Source of the DNA: Salipiger mangrovisoli
GTDB lineage: Bacteria > Pseudomonadota > Alphaproteobacteria > Rhodobacterales > Rhodobacteraceae
DNA length: 64,000 bases
Assembly (NCBI RefSeq): GCF_015223355.1
Contig: NZ_JADFFK010000019.1
Span: 1-64,000, forward strand
Reading direction: 5' to 3'
Made by a program: the position numbers and the translations under genes. Below the pieces are notes generated by a model. It ran no database searches, was not told the DNA's origin, and saw only the letters and a list, made by a program, of their open reading frames with translations. Each line of letters begins with the position of its first letter. Position 1 is the first letter of the stretch. Positions 1-9,559 of this stretch are shown here, piece by piece.

Positions 1-218
1 TGCCCGCCGTGGCATCCTGATCAGACCCGGACCTCTCCGAAGGTCGACGCTCCTACACCACGCGCGGGGGCACTATCGCACCTTTTCACGGCGCGCATCT
101 TGATCTGCGGTTAACCGGTTTACCGAAAACTGGGAAAAATCCGAGCGATCCTGCTGCCGCCGCACCCGGCTTGTGCTACTCTCGATCCCGTGGGGCCGAT
201 AGCAGACGGAGCATTTCG

Positions 219-923
219 ATGCAGTTGACAGGTGTTCCCCAGGTGGTGGCACCTCTGGCCACCGGGCATCCCCTCGGCTTGCCCGGCGCCCCGGTCAGAA
301 CGGCCGAGGAAACCAGGGTGCAACCGGTCAAAGAACAGTCCGCATCCGACACGGACCACGCCGCCGATCACGGCACCGAGGGCCAGCCGCCCGCCAGCTT
401 CTGGCGTAGCCTGACCGGCCTGCCCGATCCGGCGAACCACGTGGCCCCGCCCTCCATCATGCAAATCCGCATCTCGGCCCTGCTCGAGGAACAGGCCGAG
501 GCGCTGCTGAAGGAGTTGCGCGACAAGGCCATCGCCCGCATGTCCGTGGCCGCGCCGAGCAGTCCCGAGGCTGAAACGGAGGCCGCCTCCCCCACCGCCA
601 CCGCGACGGCCCCGCCACAGACCGGTGAGCCCCCCGCGGCGGTCGGGGCCGGACGTCCCGACGCGCCCGAACAAGATGTCCCCGCTCCACTCCGCGCCGA
701 TGCAGCGATCCCCGGACTTCCGGATGCGTCGCGTCCCGCGGGTCCGCGCGAAGATGAAGACGTGCCCCGCGCCGAGCCACAGCCGGCGACATCGCAGGTG
801 CACGGCGACAGGACGGATTTCGCGGCACCGGCGCTTGCACCGGCCCTGGGGCTGGCCGAGCACGGCTATGGCACTGATTCGGAGGCAAAGACGCTGGCGG
901 GCATGCGTCCCGGCAAAAGTTGA
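219..923 (+). CDS. Hypothetical Ala/Pro-rich protein
   Basis: I do not recognise the family. I chose the ATG at 219 because the upstream in-frame codons look non-coding; it gives about 234 residues. The only ordered-looking part is a short helix around residues 85-110 (MQIRISALLEEQAEALLKE), flanked by low-complexity Pro/Ala/Glu-rich sequence that is probably disordered. There is no signal peptide or membrane segment. It lies 210 bp upstream of accB on the same strand. A long antisense frame covers the same bases, so coding status rests on the helix and composition only. The 218 bases before it hold no gene that I can see. Confidence 0.55.
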   Translation: MQLTGVPQVVAPLATGHPLGLPGAPVRTAEETRVQPVKEQSASDTDHAADHGTEGQPPASFWRSLTGLPDPANHVAPPSIMQIRISALLEEQAEALLKELRDKAIARMSVAAPSSPEAETEAASPTATATAPPQTGEPPAAVGAGRPDAPEQDVPAPLRADAAIPGLPDASRPAGPREDEDVPRAEPQPATSQVHGDRTDFAAPALAPALGLAEHGYGTDSEAKTLAGMRPGKS

Positions 924-1133
924 GACAGCCGCCGCCGTCCCGTCACCTTCGCAATCTCTGCCCTTCGCCCCGGATTTCAGCCCCGATCACGGGCCGAAAT
1001 CCTTCGACTCCCGCCCCCCTCCTGCCGGTTTTCCCGCACCGCCTCGCTTTTCATGCGCCAAAGCTTGTCCTATAAGCGCGAAATCATCAGGCCCCGCAGA
1101 GACCGGGCCCAGCATAACACCGGCGAGGACCGC

Positions 1134-1622
1134 ATGAGCAAAGACAACCACGAAGCCGACGTGGCCTTCATCAAGGCACTGGCTGAACTGCTCCGTGAAA
1201 ACGACCTGACCGAACTGCAGGTCAAGCGCGAATACGGCGAAGAGGACAGCCTCAATGTCCGGGTGAGCCGCATGCAACCGCAGGCCCCGGTGGCCGCCAC
1301 CGTCGCAGCGGCACCGGCCGCAGCCCCCGCCGCCGCCCCGGCCGCAGCCGCCCCCGCGGCAGAGCTGCCCGAGGATCCGGCCGCGCATCCCGGCGCCGTC
1401 ACCTCGCCGATGGTCGGCACCGTCTACATGCAGCCCGAACCCGGCGCCCCGTCGTTCATCTCGGTCGGCGCGCAGGTCAAGGAAGGCGACACGCTGGTCA
1501 TCGTCGAGGCGATGAAGACCATGAACCACATCCCCGCCCCGCGCGCGGGCACGGTGAAGCGCATCCTCGTCGAGGATGGCGCCCCGGTCGAATACGGCGC
1601 CCCGCTGGTCATCCTCGAGTAA
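1134..1622 (+). CDS. accB: Acetyl-CoA carboxylase biotin carboxyl carrier protein
   Basis: This is the biotin carrier of acetyl-CoA carboxylase, the first committed step of fatty acid synthesis. The start at MSKDNHEAD follows a GCGAGGAC ribosome site; earlier in-frame codons are not family-like. The protein has about 162 residues, as usual. An N-terminal helical part (1-45) is followed by an Ala/Pro-rich flexible linker (about 48-85) and a C-terminal biotinyl domain with the EAMKTM motif, whose Lys carries biotin. accC follows after 9 bp, so the two form one operon. Confidence 0.97.
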   Translation: MSKDNHEADVAFIKALAELLRENDLTELQVKREYGEEDSLNVRVSRMQPQAPVAATVAAAPAAAPAAAPAAAAPAAELPEDPAAHPGAVTSPMVGTVYMQPEPGAPSFISVGAQVKEGDTLVIVEAMKTMNHIPAPRAGTVKRILVEDGAPVEYGAPLVILE

Positions 1623-1631
1623 GAGGCAGCC

Positions 1632-2984
1632 ATGTTCGACAAAATCCTCATCGCGAACCGTGGCGAGATCGCGCTCCGCGTGATCCGCGCCTGCCGCGAG
1701 ATGGGCATCGCCTCGGTGGCGGTCCACTCGACGGCGGACGCCGACGCCATGCACGTGCGCATGGCCGACGAGACGATCTGCATCGGGCCCGCCCCGTCGT
1801 CGGAAAGCTACCTGTCGCCGGCCGCCATCATCTCGGCCTGCGAAGTCACCGGTGCCCAGGCGATCCACCCGGGCTACGGCTTCCTGTCCGAAAACGCCCG
1901 CTTCGTGCAGATGGTCGAGGACCACGGCCTCACCTTCATCGGCCCGACCGCCGAGCACATCCGCGTCATGGGTGACAAGATCACCGCCAAGGACACGATG
2001 AAGGCGCTTGGCGTGCCCTGCGTGCCCGGCTCGGACGGCGGCGTGCCCGACCTCGAGACCGCAAAGCAGGTCGGCCGCGACATCGGCTACCCGGTGATCA
2101 TCAAGGCCACCGCCGGCGGCGGCGGACGCGGCATGAAGGTCGCGAATTCCGAAGCCGAGATGGAGCGCGCCTTCCAGACCGCGCGTGCAGAGGGCAAGGC
2201 CGCCTTCGGCAACGACGAGGTCTACATCGAGAAGTACCTCCAGCGCCCGCGCCACATCGAGATCCAGGTCTTCGGCGACGGCAAGGGCAAGGCGGTCCAC
2301 CTCGGCGAGCGCGACTGCTCGCTGCAGCGCCGCCACCAGAAGGTCTTCGAAGAGGCTCCCGGCCCCTGCATCACCCCCGAGGAGCGCGCGCGCATCGGCA
2401 AGGTCTGCGCGGACGCCGTGGCCAAGATCAACTACACCGGCGCCGGCACCATCGAGTTCCTCTACGAGGACGGCGAGTTCTACTTCATCGAGATGAACAC
2501 CCGCCTGCAAGTGGAGCACCCGGTGACCGAGGCGATCTTCGGCGTGGACCTCGTGCGCGAGCAGATCCGCGTCGCTTCGGGCATGGATCTGTCCTTCGGG
2601 CAGGACGAGCTCGAGATCAACGGCCATGCGATCGAGGTGCGGATCAACGCCGAGCGTCTGCCGACCTTCGCGCCCTGCCCCGGCAAGATCACCCAGTACC
2701 ATGCACCGGGCGGTCTGGGCGTGCGGATGGACAGCGCGCTCTATCAGGGCTACTCGATCCCGCCCTATTACGACAGCCTGATCGGCAAGCTGATCGTGCA
2801 CGGGCGCGACCGGAACGAGGCGCTGTCGCGGCTCGACCGCGCGCTTGGCGAGCTGATCGTCGACGGCGTCGACACCACGCTGCCGCTCTTCTCCGCCCTG
2901 CTGCAGGAGAAGGACATCCAGACCGGCAACTACTCGATCCACTGGCTCGAGAAGTGGCTTGCCAGCAAGCTCGCCGACGCCTGA
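1632..2984 (+). CDS. accC: Acetyl-CoA carboxylase, biotin carboxylase subunit
   Basis: Biotin carboxylase uses ATP and bicarbonate to carboxylate the biotin on AccB. The 450 residues match the family length. Visible features are the N-terminal [13 protein letters not shown], the glycine-rich ATP-grasp loop GGGGRGMKV, and the catalytic segment [13 protein letters not shown]. The start is 9 bp after accB. The carboxyltransferase genes accA and accD are not in the window, as is normal for proteobacteria. Confidence 0.98.
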   Translation: MFDKILIANRGEIALRVIRACREMGIASVAVHSTADADAMHVRMADETICIGPAPSSESYLSPAAIISACEVTGAQAIHPGYGFLSENARFVQMVEDHGLTFIGPTAEHIRVMGDKITAKDTMKALGVPCVPGSDGGVPDLETAKQVGRDIGYPVIIKATAGGGGRGMKVANSEAEMERAFQTARAEGKAAFGNDEVYIEKYLQRPRHIEIQVFGDGKGKAVHLGERDCSLQRRHQKVFEEAPGPCITPEERARIGKVCADAVAKINYTGAGTIEFLYEDGEFYFIEMNTRLQVEHPVTEAIFGVDLVREQIRVASGMDLSFGQDELEINGHAIEVRINAERLPTFAPCPGKITQYHAPGGLGVRMDSALYQGYSIPPYYDSLIGKLIVHGRDRNEALSRLDRALGELIVDGVDTTLPLFSALLQEKDIQTGNYSIHWLEKWLASKLADA

Positions 2985-3050
2985 TCCGCGCGTGAGCAAA
3001 GCGGAGCGACCCTCTTTTGCGGCCCCTTCCCGACCTCGGGGAGGGGCCGC

Positions 3051-3686
3051 ATGACTCTTAGCCCCGAGCTGCTGCTGCAGGCCTATCGCGCCGGCATCTT
3101 CCCCATGGCCGAGCACCGCGACGATCCCGAGCTGTTCTGGGTCGATCCGCGCCGCCGGGGGATCATCCCGATGACGGGATTGCGCATCTCGCGCAGTCTC
3201 GCGCGGCGACTGCGCAAGGGCGACTACGAGGTCACTTTCGACCGGGATTTCGCCGGGGTGATCGACGCCTGCGCCGACCGACGCGAGACCTGGATCAATT
3301 CAGAGATCCGCGCGCTTTTCACCGAGCTGCACCACCGCGGCCATGCCCATTCCATCGAGGTCTGGATGGCGGGCGAACTGGTCGGCGGGGTCTACGGCCT
3401 GGAGGTCGGCGGCGCCTTCTGCGGCGAGTCGATGTTCTCGCGCCGCCGCGATGGCTCGAAGATCGCGCTGGCGTGGCTGATCGACCTGCTGCGGCGCGCG
3501 GGGTTCATCCTTTTCGACACGCAGTTCCTGACCGAGCACCTCGCCTCGCTTGGCGCGATCGAGATCCCGCGCCAGCAGTACCGCGCGCAGCTGGCGACGG
3601 CGTTGCTGGTCACGCCGGATCTTGCCGGCACACCGCTGGCGGCCTCAGGTCAGGAGGTGGTGCAGCGCAGCACCCAGACGTCGTAG
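3051..3686 (+). CDS. aat: Leucyl/phenylalanyl-tRNA--protein transferase
   Basis: Aat attaches Leu or Phe from aminoacyl-tRNA to proteins with N-terminal Arg or Lys, marking them for ClpAP through the N-end rule. The 211 residues fit the family. Recognisable motifs are YRAGIFPMAE near the N-terminus, FWVDPRRRGIIP, and the core GGVYGLEVGGAFCGESMF. It follows accC after 66 bp on the same strand. Its 3' end overlaps the convergent DUF2155 gene by 37 bp. Confidence 0.96.
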   Translation: MTLSPELLLQAYRAGIFPMAEHRDDPELFWVDPRRRGIIPMTGLRISRSLARRLRKGDYEVTFDRDFAGVIDACADRRETWINSEIRALFTELHHRGHAHSIEVWMAGELVGGVYGLEVGGAFCGESMFSRRRDGSKIALAWLIDLLRRAGFILFDTQFLTEHLASLGAIEIPRQQYRAQLATALLVTPDLAGTPLAASGQEVVQRSTQTS

Positions 3687-4009
3687 CGCTGGTGATCCAT
3701 CGGGTTGAGCGCCGGGGACGAAGCGATCATCCAGCCTCGGAATGCCGGATCGGGCTTGCCCGCCTCGCGGATGGTCAGGAAGGCAAACGCATCACCGACC
3801 TTGTCGCCCTGCGGATAGCGGCACTCCTGAAGCGCGATCTCGATACGCCCGAAGCTCACGCTGCTTCCCGAAGCCACGTCCAGATCAGTCACCCGACCGG
3901 TCAGCTTGTCGAGCCCGCGCAGCGTTGCGCCGGAGCCTTCCTCGGTGGCTTCCTGAGCCCCGGCGACCGTTGCCACGAGCATCAGAACTCCTGCCAGAGC
4001 ACGTTTCAT
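3650..4009 (-). CDS. DUF2155 domain secreted protein
   Basis: A 119-residue protein with a Sec signal peptide (MKRALAGVLMLVATVAGA, cleavage after AGA). The mature part matches DUF2155, a family of unknown function widespread in alphaproteobacteria: a LDKLTGRV segment, a LQECRY segment and a C-terminal HQRYDVWVLRC. Two Cys residues could form a disulfide in the periplasm. It overlaps mlaD by 4 bp, so both come from one transcript. The 3' end overlaps aat in the opposite direction. Confidence 0.9.
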   Translation of the reverse strand: MKRALAGVLMLVATVAGAQEATEEGSGATLRGLDKLTGRVTDLDVASGSSVSFGRIEIALQECRYPQGDKVGDAFAFLTIREAGKPDPAFRGWMIASSPALNPMDHQRYDVWVLRCTTS

Positions 4010-4455
4010 TCGCTGCCTCCTGCGACGTATTTCAAGAGCAGGGAAATCAGGCTGACCGAGCCCTGCGTGTCCAGCACCTCATCGCCCGGCCCGTAGTAGA
4101 AAGGCGAGCCGCCGGGGCTGATCTCGACGAAATTGCCGCCCAGGAGCCCCTCGGAGGAAATCACGATCGAGCTGTCGTCGGGCAGCTGGACCCCCTCCTG
4201 CACCTTCAACGTCATGTCGGCGCGATAGGTTTCCGGATTGAGGCGGATCTCGCTGACCGAGCCGACCTTGACCCCCGCGAGACGCACGTCGCTGCCGACG
4301 GTGATCCCTTCGAGCGAGCGGAAGCTGGCGCTCAGAGGATAGCCCTTGTTGCCTCCGGCCGAGAACGCGGTGGCGCTGACCGCATAGGCACCGAAGGCGA
4401 CGGCCCCGGCCAGCACCAGCCCGCCGACGATCACCTCTGTTGCAGAATGCGACAT
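4006..4455 (-). CDS. mlaD: MlaD, substrate-binding protein of phospholipid retrograde transport
   Basis: MlaD is the periplasmic MCE-domain ring protein of the Mla system, which moves misplaced phospholipids from the outer membrane inward. The 149 residues contain an N-terminal transmembrane anchor (about 8-28) and one MCE domain beginning at YPLSASFRSLEGITVGSDVRLAGVKVG, with the typical ISSEGLLGGNFVEISPG. The other Mla genes (mlaE, mlaF) are not nearby. It sits between the NDUFA12 gene and DUF2155, an order I associate with Rhodobacterales. Confidence 0.95.
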   Translation of the reverse strand: MSHSATEVIVGGLVLAGAVAFGAYAVSATAFSAGGNKGYPLSASFRSLEGITVGSDVRLAGVKVGSVSEIRLNPETYRADMTLKVQEGVQLPDDSSIVISSEGLLGGNFVEISPGGSPFYYGPGDEVLDTQGSVSLISLLLKYVAGGSE

Positions 4456-4472
4456 CGGGTCAATCCGCGCCC

Positions 4473-4856
4473 TTATTCAGGGCTCCATGCCTCGTAATCG
4501 CGACGCGGGGCCGGCTCGGGTCGCCGGATCGAGCCCTTGGGGGCATAGGCGAGCGCGGTGCCGGTCAGGTTCTCGACATGCGGCTTTTCCCACGCCTTGT
4601 GCGGCAGCGGGCGCTCGGTCGGCGGCAGCGCGAAGGTGTGGTGCAGCCAGCCGTGCCAATCAGGGCTGACGCGGGTGGCCTCGGCTTCGCCATTGTACAT
4701 GACCCAGCGGCGCTTGCCGTCCTTGGTCTGGTAGAAGACGTTCCCTTGCTCGTCCTCGCCGACGCGCTGGCCCTTGCGGGACGTGTAGAGCTGGGTGTTC
4801 AGCGTCGCCCCGTTCCACCAGGTGACGGCCCGCAGCAGCGTGTTGAGAATGCCCAT
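4473..4856 (-). CDS. NADH:ubiquinone oxidoreductase subunit NDUFA12 family
   Basis: A homologue of the mitochondrial complex I accessory subunit NDUFA12 (B17.2), found in alphaproteobacteria. I start at [16 protein letters not shown] because it has a GAGGAG ribosome site 6-7 bases upstream; the upstream extension lacks one. The 127 residues carry the family hallmarks: [25 protein letters not shown] and a WHGWLHH segment, followed by a Pro-rich tail. It lies 17 bp upstream of mlaD and probably shares its transcript. The nuo operon is elsewhere. Confidence 0.94.
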   Translation of the reverse strand: MGILNTLLRAVTWWNGATLNTQLYTSRKGQRVGEDEQGNVFYQTKDGKRRWVMYNGEAEATRVSPDWHGWLHHTFALPPTERPLPHKAWEKPHVENLTGTALAYAPKGSIRRPEPAPRRDYEAWSPE

Positions 4857-4936
4857 GGACGACTCCTCGCTTGATCCTGTTCCGTGTATGACCAAATCCG
4901 CCGCCGAGGTCCAGCGGCGACGATGCGCGCGCCGCC

Positions 4937-5299
4937 TCAGGCCGGGGCGAGTGCGGTCAATTCAATTTCGATCCGGAATTTCGGGTCGATCAGCGCCGCC
5001 TCGATCATCGTCGCCACCGGCGGATTGTCTCCGAACGCGGCGCGCAACAACGGCCAGCACGGTTCGAACTCGGCGGCATCGGGCAGGTAGTACGTCACCC
5101 GCACCGCGTCGGCAAAGCTCGCCCCGGCCTCGGCCAATGCCTTCTCTATGGTGGCCAGCGCCGCGCGGCATTGCTCGACCACCGTGTCGCCCTGGCCAAC
5201 CGTACCCGCGACATGCACGAAGCCGCCCGCCACCACGGCGCGGCAATAGCCGATCTTCGCCTCGAACTCCCCGCCCGAGGAAATGCGCCTGATGGTCAT
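4937..5299 (-). CDS. RidA family protein (YjgF/YER057c/UK114)
   Basis: A 120-residue member of the RidA superfamily, small trimeric proteins that in the archetype deaminate reactive enamine/imine intermediates. The N-terminus [28 protein letters not shown] and the C-terminal [24 protein letters not shown] match the family. The usual conserved Arg of catalytic RidA would lie in the R/VTMIE position; here the segment reads [12 protein letters not shown], so deaminase activity is uncertain. It ends 80 bp from the NDUFA12 gene and starts 6 bp after the preceding hypothetical gene on the same strand. Confidence 0.9.
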   Translation of the reverse strand: MTIRRISSGGEFEAKIGYCRAVVAGGFVHVAGTVGQGDTVVEQCRAALATIEKALAEAGASFADAVRVTYYLPDAAEFEPCWPLLRAAFGDNPPVATMIEAALIDPKFRIEIELTALAPA

Positions 5300-5305
5300 A
5301 TTGCG

Positions 5306-5914
5306 TCAGCTCCCGTGCCGGATGCGCGCCGCAACGCGGCCCTCGGCCGAATAGATGTGAAGATCTTCGCCCGAGGCGCTGCGCATGTACCAGTTTCCGG
5401 TCCCATCCAGCACCTGCTGCAATTCGTCGGCGAGCCCTGCCTGCCACTCGCCCCGGCATTCAGCCAGAGCGTCTACCGGAAACGTGCCGAAGACGCGCTC
5501 GGGGGTCTGCCGCCAATCGCCGCCAAACCGCGCCCACGGCGCCGTTCCCAGCGCCGAGGTTGGCGGCGTGCGGGCGATGCCGGTGCCGGTGCGGATGATG
5601 GCATAGCTGCATCCCGGAACGCCCTCGCCCGCGCTCTTGCTGGCAAGCACCGTCTGGATCGGAAGCATCTTCCCGAAGACCTGCCGCGCATAGCTTTCCG
5701 GATCCGGTGTGTCGCCACCGCCCTGGCCGGGCAGAACCGAGGCGCTCTTATGATGGGTCAGCCCATCATGGGCGACCGGGATGACGCTCCGCGCATCCCA
5801 ATCGCGGCCCTGGAAGTAGGCAAACCATGCCCAACCTCCCAAAAAGAAAATGCCTGCCACGACGGCAAGCATCTTCAAAGCATTCTGTACCAGCTGCGCC
5901 AGAATCCACGTCAT
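5306..5914 (-). CDS. Hypothetical membrane-anchored protein
   Basis: I do not recognise the family. The 202 residues begin with one membrane segment (about 12-34, ALKMLAVVAGIFFLGGWAWF) followed by a soluble domain with two Cys residues (GVPGCSYAII and LAECRGEW). The C-terminus GNWYMRSASGEDLHIYSAEGRVAARI looks like a short beta-rich fold. It is 6 bp from the RidA gene, and 36 bp separate it from clpX. Topology suggests a periplasmic or cytoplasmic domain tethered to the inner membrane. Confidence 0.7.
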   Translation of the reverse strand: MTWILAQLVQNALKMLAVVAGIFFLGGWAWFAYFQGRDWDARSVIPVAHDGLTHHKSASVLPGQGGGDTPDPESYARQVFGKMLPIQTVLASKSAGEGVPGCSYAIIRTGTGIARTPPTSALGTAPWARFGGDWRQTPERVFGTFPVDALAECRGEWQAGLADELQQVLDGTGNWYMRSASGEDLHIYSAEGRVAARIRHGS

Positions 5915-5950
5915 TTACCCATACCAGACAGTCACTCACTACAACTCGTG

Positions 5951-7216
5951 TCAGCCCGCGGAAGCTGGTTCCTTCTTCGGATCTGCGTAGATCAGAAGGG
6001 GCTTGGCGTCGGCATTCACCGATTCCTCGTTCACCACCACTTCGGTCACATCAGCCATGCCCGGCAGTTCGAACATCGTGTCGAGCAGGATGCCTTCGAG
6101 GATCGAGCGCAGGCCACGGGCGCCAGTCTTGCGCGCGATCGCCTTCTTGGCGATGGCCGAGAGCGCATCGTCGGTGAAGGTCAGCGTGGTGTCCTCCATC
6201 TCGAAGAGGCGCTGGTACTGCTTGACCAGGGCGTTCTTCGGCTGAGTGAGGATGGTCACCAGCGCGTCCTCGTCGAGGTCCTCGAGCGTGGCGATCACCG
6301 GCAGACGGCCGACGAATTCCGGGATCAGGCCGAACTTCAGAAGGTCCTCGGGCTCGAGTTCCTTGAAGATCTCGCCGGTGCCGCGCTGGTCGGGGTCGCG
6401 CACATCGGCACCGAAGCCCATGGCCGAGCCCTTGCCGCGCTGCGCGATGATCCGGTCGAGACCGGCAAAGGCGCCACCGCAGATGAACAGGATGTTGGTC
6501 GTGTCCACCTGCAGGAATTCCTGCTGCGGGTGCTTGCGGCCGCCCTGCGGCGGAACCGAGGCCACGGTGCCTTCCATCAGCTTCAGCAGCGCCTGCTGCA
6601 CGCCCTCGCCCGACACGTCGCGGGTGATCGAGGGGTTCTCGGACTTGCGGGTGATCTTGTCGACCTCGTCGATGTAGACGATGCCGCGCTGCGCCCGCTC
6701 GACGTTGTACTCGCTCGACTGCAGCAGCTTGAGGATGATGTTCTCGACATCCTCGCCCACGTAGCCGGCTTCGGTCAGCGTGGTTGCATCGGCCATGGTG
6801 AAGGGCACGTCAAGAATGCGCGCCAGCGTCTGGGCCAGCAGCGTCTTGCCGCAACCGGTCGGGCCGATCAGCAGGATGTTGGATTTCGCCAGCTCGATAT
6901 CCCCGCTCTTCTGCGAGTGATTGAGCCGCTTGTAGTGATTGTGCACGGCCACCGAGAGCACGCGCTTCGCCTTCATCTGGCCGATGACGTAATCGTCCAG
7001 GACGTCACAGATCTCGCGCGGCGTGGGAACCCCATCGGAAGACTTCAGGCCAGCGCCCTTGGTCTCCTCGCGGATGATATCCATGCAGAGCTCGACGCAT
7101 TCGTCGCAGATGAAGACGGTCGGTCCCGCGATCAGCTTGCGCACCTCATGCTGGCTCTTGCCGCAGAAGCTGCAGTACAGAGTGTTCTTGCTGTCGCCGC
7201 CGGAGTTCGTCGCCAT
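5951..7216 (-). CDS. clpX: ATP-dependent Clp protease ATP-binding subunit ClpX
   Basis: ClpX is the AAA+ unfoldase that feeds tagged proteins such as ssrA products and, in alphaproteobacteria, CtrA into ClpP. The ATG at 7216 gives the normal 421 residues and is preceded by GGAAAGG. An N-terminal zinc domain with Cys pairs at 14/17 and 36/39 is followed by Walker A GPTGCGKT, Walker B YIDEVDKI and the pore loop GYVG. clpP lies 157 bp upstream on the same strand. Confidence 0.98.
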   Translation of the reverse strand: MATNSGGDSKNTLYCSFCGKSQHEVRKLIAGPTVFICDECVELCMDIIREETKGAGLKSSDGVPTPREICDVLDDYVIGQMKAKRVLSVAVHNHYKRLNHSQKSGDIELAKSNILLIGPTGCGKTLLAQTLARILDVPFTMADATTLTEAGYVGEDVENIILKLLQSSEYNVERAQRGIVYIDEVDKITRKSENPSITRDVSGEGVQQALLKLMEGTVASVPPQGGRKHPQQEFLQVDTTNILFICGGAFAGLDRIIAQRGKGSAMGFGADVRDPDQRGTGEIFKELEPEDLLKFGLIPEFVGRLPVIATLEDLDEDALVTILTQPKNALVKQYQRLFEMEDTTLTFTDDALSAIAKKAIARKTGARGLRSILEGILLDTMFELPGMADVTEVVVNEESVNADAKPLLIYADPKKEPASAG

Positions 7217-7373
7217 GTCGCACCTTTCCAGGCCTTGTGTTCGCATTGGTCGGGGCCGTTGCCCCGACGAGGCCTATCGTCTCTGCCAAGTCCGGAAAGT
7301 CTAGGACAGGCCTTTCCGGTCCACAATGTCAAAAATCGCCGCGCGCGGGTTGGCGCGCGGCACGCACGGCGGG

Positions 7374-8000
7374 TTACGCCGCGTCTGCGCTGCCGCGCTT
7401 CTCGACGATCTCGTCGATGAGGCCCCATTCCTTGGCATCCTCGGGCGACATGAAATTGTCGCGTTCGAGCGCCCGCTCGACCTCTTCGAGCGTGCGGCCG
7501 CAATGCTTGACGTAGATCTCGTTGAGGCGGCGCTTCAGCTTCAGCGTCTCCTCGGCGTGGATCATGATGTCGGTCGCCTGGCCCTGGTAGCCGCCCGAGG
7601 GCTGGTGCACCATGACGCGGCTGTTGGGCAGCGAGAAGCGCATGCCCGGCTCGCCCGCCGCCAGCAGCAGCGAGCCCATCGAGGCCGCCTGGCCGATCAC
7701 CAGCGTCGAGACCTTCGGCTTGATGTACTGCATCGTGTCGTAGATCGACAGGCCCGAGGTCACCACGCCGCCGGGGCTGTTGATGTACATCGAGATTTCC
7801 TTGCTCGGGTTCTCGGCCTCGAGGTGCAGCAGCTGCGCCACGATCAGCGAGGACATCCCGTCATGCACGGGCCCCGAGAGGAAGATGATGCGCTCCTTCA
7901 GCAGGCGCGAGAAAATGTCGTAGGCCCGCTCGCCGCGGCTGGTCTGCTCGACGACCATGGGGACGAGGGTGTTCATGTACGTTTCAAAAGGATCTTTCAT
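7374..8000 (-). CDS. clpP: ATP-dependent Clp protease proteolytic subunit ClpP
   Basis: ClpP forms the tetradecameric serine protease chamber that works with ClpX and ClpA. The 208 residues match the family. The catalytic triad is visible as Ser107 in GQAASMGS, His132 in [10 protein letters not shown] and Asp181 in ERDNFMS. The substrate-binding INSPGG loop is present. It precedes clpX on the minus strand with a 157 bp gap, long enough for a separate clpX promoter. Confidence 0.98.
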   Translation of the reverse strand: MKDPFETYMNTLVPMVVEQTSRGERAYDIFSRLLKERIIFLSGPVHDGMSSLIVAQLLHLEAENPSKEISMYINSPGGVVTSGLSIYDTMQYIKPKVSTLVIGQAASMGSLLLAAGEPGMRFSLPNSRVMVHQPSGGYQGQATDIMIHAEETLKLKRRLNEIYVKHCGRTLEEVERALERDNFMSPEDAKEWGLIDEIVEKRGSADAA

Positions 8001-8110
8001 CTTCGCCTGCCTGCTGTGTCTTGTCCAAATGGTGCCTAGCGCGCGCGCGTTAAACGAGTCTTAGTGTCGGGCCAAAGGGGCTGCAAGGGCTGCCGCGCCG
8101 ATTCCCCCGC

Positions 8111-9025
8111 TCATGCGCCCCCCCAGTCCTGCGGCGACGCGCAACTGTGCCGGCTGCATTCCAGTTCCAGCGTCACGTGCCGCAGCCCGAAGCGGGTCTG
8201 CATCTCTTTCTTCACCGCCGTCTTGATGCCGTCGGCGCGGGCCCAGGCCCCCTCGTCCACGACGAGATGGGCCTGCAGCGCCGCGGTGTGTTCGTCGACC
8301 TGCCACAGATGCGCCTTGTGCAGGCCTGCCACACCCTCGATCGCCTGCGCCGCCTCGATCACCTGCGCCGGCACCACGTCCGGCGGGCTGCCCAGCATCA
8401 GCACGCGGATCACCGCGCCGATCTCGGCAAGGGCCATCCACAGGATGTATCCGGCGATCAACAGCGTCACCAGCGGGTCAATCCAAGTCCAGCCGAAGAG
8501 CAGGATCAGCGTCCCCGCAAGGATCACCGCCAGCGAACCCATGGCATCCGCCACGTTGTGCAGAAACGCCGCGCGGATGTTCTGGCTGCCTTTCGACATC
8601 GAATAGGTCAGCAGCGCGGTCACCACGTCGATCACAAGCGCCACGGCGGCGATGATCACCACCATCCAGCCCTCGACCGGCTCGGGCGAGAGGAACCGCA
8701 GGATCGCCTCGATCATCAGGTAGACGCCGATGACGATCAGCGTGGTGTAGTTGATCAGCGCCGCGACGGTCTCGGCGCGGGCATATCCGAAGGGCATCTC
8801 GGCATTGGCCGGGCGGCGTGCGATCTTGCGGGCCAGCGCCGCGATGATCAGCGAGATCGCATCCGAGAAATTGTGCAGCGCATCGGCGATCATCGCCAGA
8901 CTGCCGGAGAGGATGCCGCCCACCACCTGCGCAACCGTGAGCAGCATGTTCACCGCGACCGCCATGGCCATGCGGAAATCGCCAGCCTCGGGATCCACGT
9001 GGTGGTGATGGTGATGGTGACTCAT
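8111..9025 (-). CDS. Cation diffusion facilitator family transporter (CzcD/ZitB-like)
   Basis: An inner-membrane proton antiporter that exports zinc or a similar divalent metal. The 304 residues have six predicted membrane segments and the two metal-site motifs of the family: HNFSD in TM2 and HNVAD in TM5 (HxxxD in each). A C-terminal cytoplasmic domain (about 205-300) ends with the C-x-x-x-C segment ECSRHSC. The N-terminus begins MS followed by seven His residues, a natural metal-binding cap. Zinc is the most likely substrate; cobalt, cadmium or iron cannot be excluded. Confidence 0.94.
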   Translation of the reverse strand: MSHHHHHHHVDPEAGDFRMAMAVAVNMLLTVAQVVGGILSGSLAMIADALHNFSDAISLIIAALARKIARRPANAEMPFGYARAETVAALINYTTLIVIGVYLMIEAILRFLSPEPVEGWMVVIIAAVALVIDVVTALLTYSMSKGSQNIRAAFLHNVADAMGSLAVILAGTLILLFGWTWIDPLVTLLIAGYILWMALAEIGAVIRVLMLGSPPDVVPAQVIEAAQAIEGVAGLHKAHLWQVDEHTAALQAHLVVDEGAWARADGIKTAVKKEMQTRFGLRHVTLELECSRHSCASPQDWGGA

Positions 9026-9133
9026 GCGGGCATCAGGCGCTTGTCAGCCGGGAAGGTCAATACCGCGAAGGTCAATAGGGGCAACGCCATGGGAGTCCTG
9101 CCTGCGCGCCGTATCAGGCGCGCCGCACCGCGC

Positions 9134-9292
9134 TCAGAGCAGCGCGTCGGGCTTGCGCGACTCGGCATGAGGGATGCTGCGGGTTATTTCGTACCCCGGC
9201 GCCTCGGCCTGATCGTTCTTGGGGAAGAACCCAAGGGCCGCGGTCAGCGAAAGCAAGGCGGCGGCGCAGAGTATCCAGTGGCGAAAATTCAT
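9134..9292 (-). CDS. Small hypothetical secreted or membrane peptide
   Basis: A 52-residue frame starting MNFRHWILCAAALLSLTAALGFF, with AGAAGGA 7 bp upstream of the ATG, which decides this start over the longer upstream one. The N-terminus is a signal peptide or single membrane anchor with a Cys at residue 9; the rest is a short polar tail ending SIPHAESRKPDALL. I do not know the family. It lies alone downstream of the cation efflux gene, with 267 bp to ribE. Confidence 0.5.
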   Translation of the reverse strand: MNFRHWILCAAALLSLTAALGFFPKNDQAEAPGYEITRSIPHAESRKPDALL

Positions 9293-9493
9293 CGTGGCGT
9301 CCTTCTTGTTGCCTGATCGTCCGGGGCGCTGATCTTTCATATGGGGCCGTGTGTTTCGCAAACCACCCTGCGCCGCGACAATGGCGGAAACATGCCGCTC
9401 ACGATCCCGCGACCGGCTATTTCTCAGACAATCTTATGTTTCTCGCCTTCCACGCGCCGGCGCACCGCAATCCCGCAGACGCAAGACGCAAGA

Positions 9494-9523
9494 CGCCCGC
9501 CGGGGGCATCCCGGCGGGCGTTT
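9494..9523. terminator. Stem-loop terminator downstream of ribE
   Basis: A perfect 11-bp inverted repeat (CGCCCGCCGGG / CCCGGCGGGCG) with a 5-base loop. It lies 37 bp beyond the ribE stop. A short T run follows only on the plus strand, so it may work in either direction. The rest of 9293-9559 holds nothing I can assign. Confidence 0.6.
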
Positions 9524-9559
9524 CAACAGCGCAAAGGCCGCCTTGGAAAGGCGGACGCC

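Noticed and set aside
120-863. Minus-strand open frame opposite the first gene
   Set aside because: Gly/Arg-rich composition typical of an antisense frame; the plus-strand frame has a more protein-like helix.
987-3116. A 709-codon minus-strand open frame
   Set aside because: Antisense shadow of accB-accC.
9000-9025. His stretch as a cloning tag or vector contamination
   Set aside because: The protein is embedded in syntenic chromosome and several neighbours also have natural His-rich ends.
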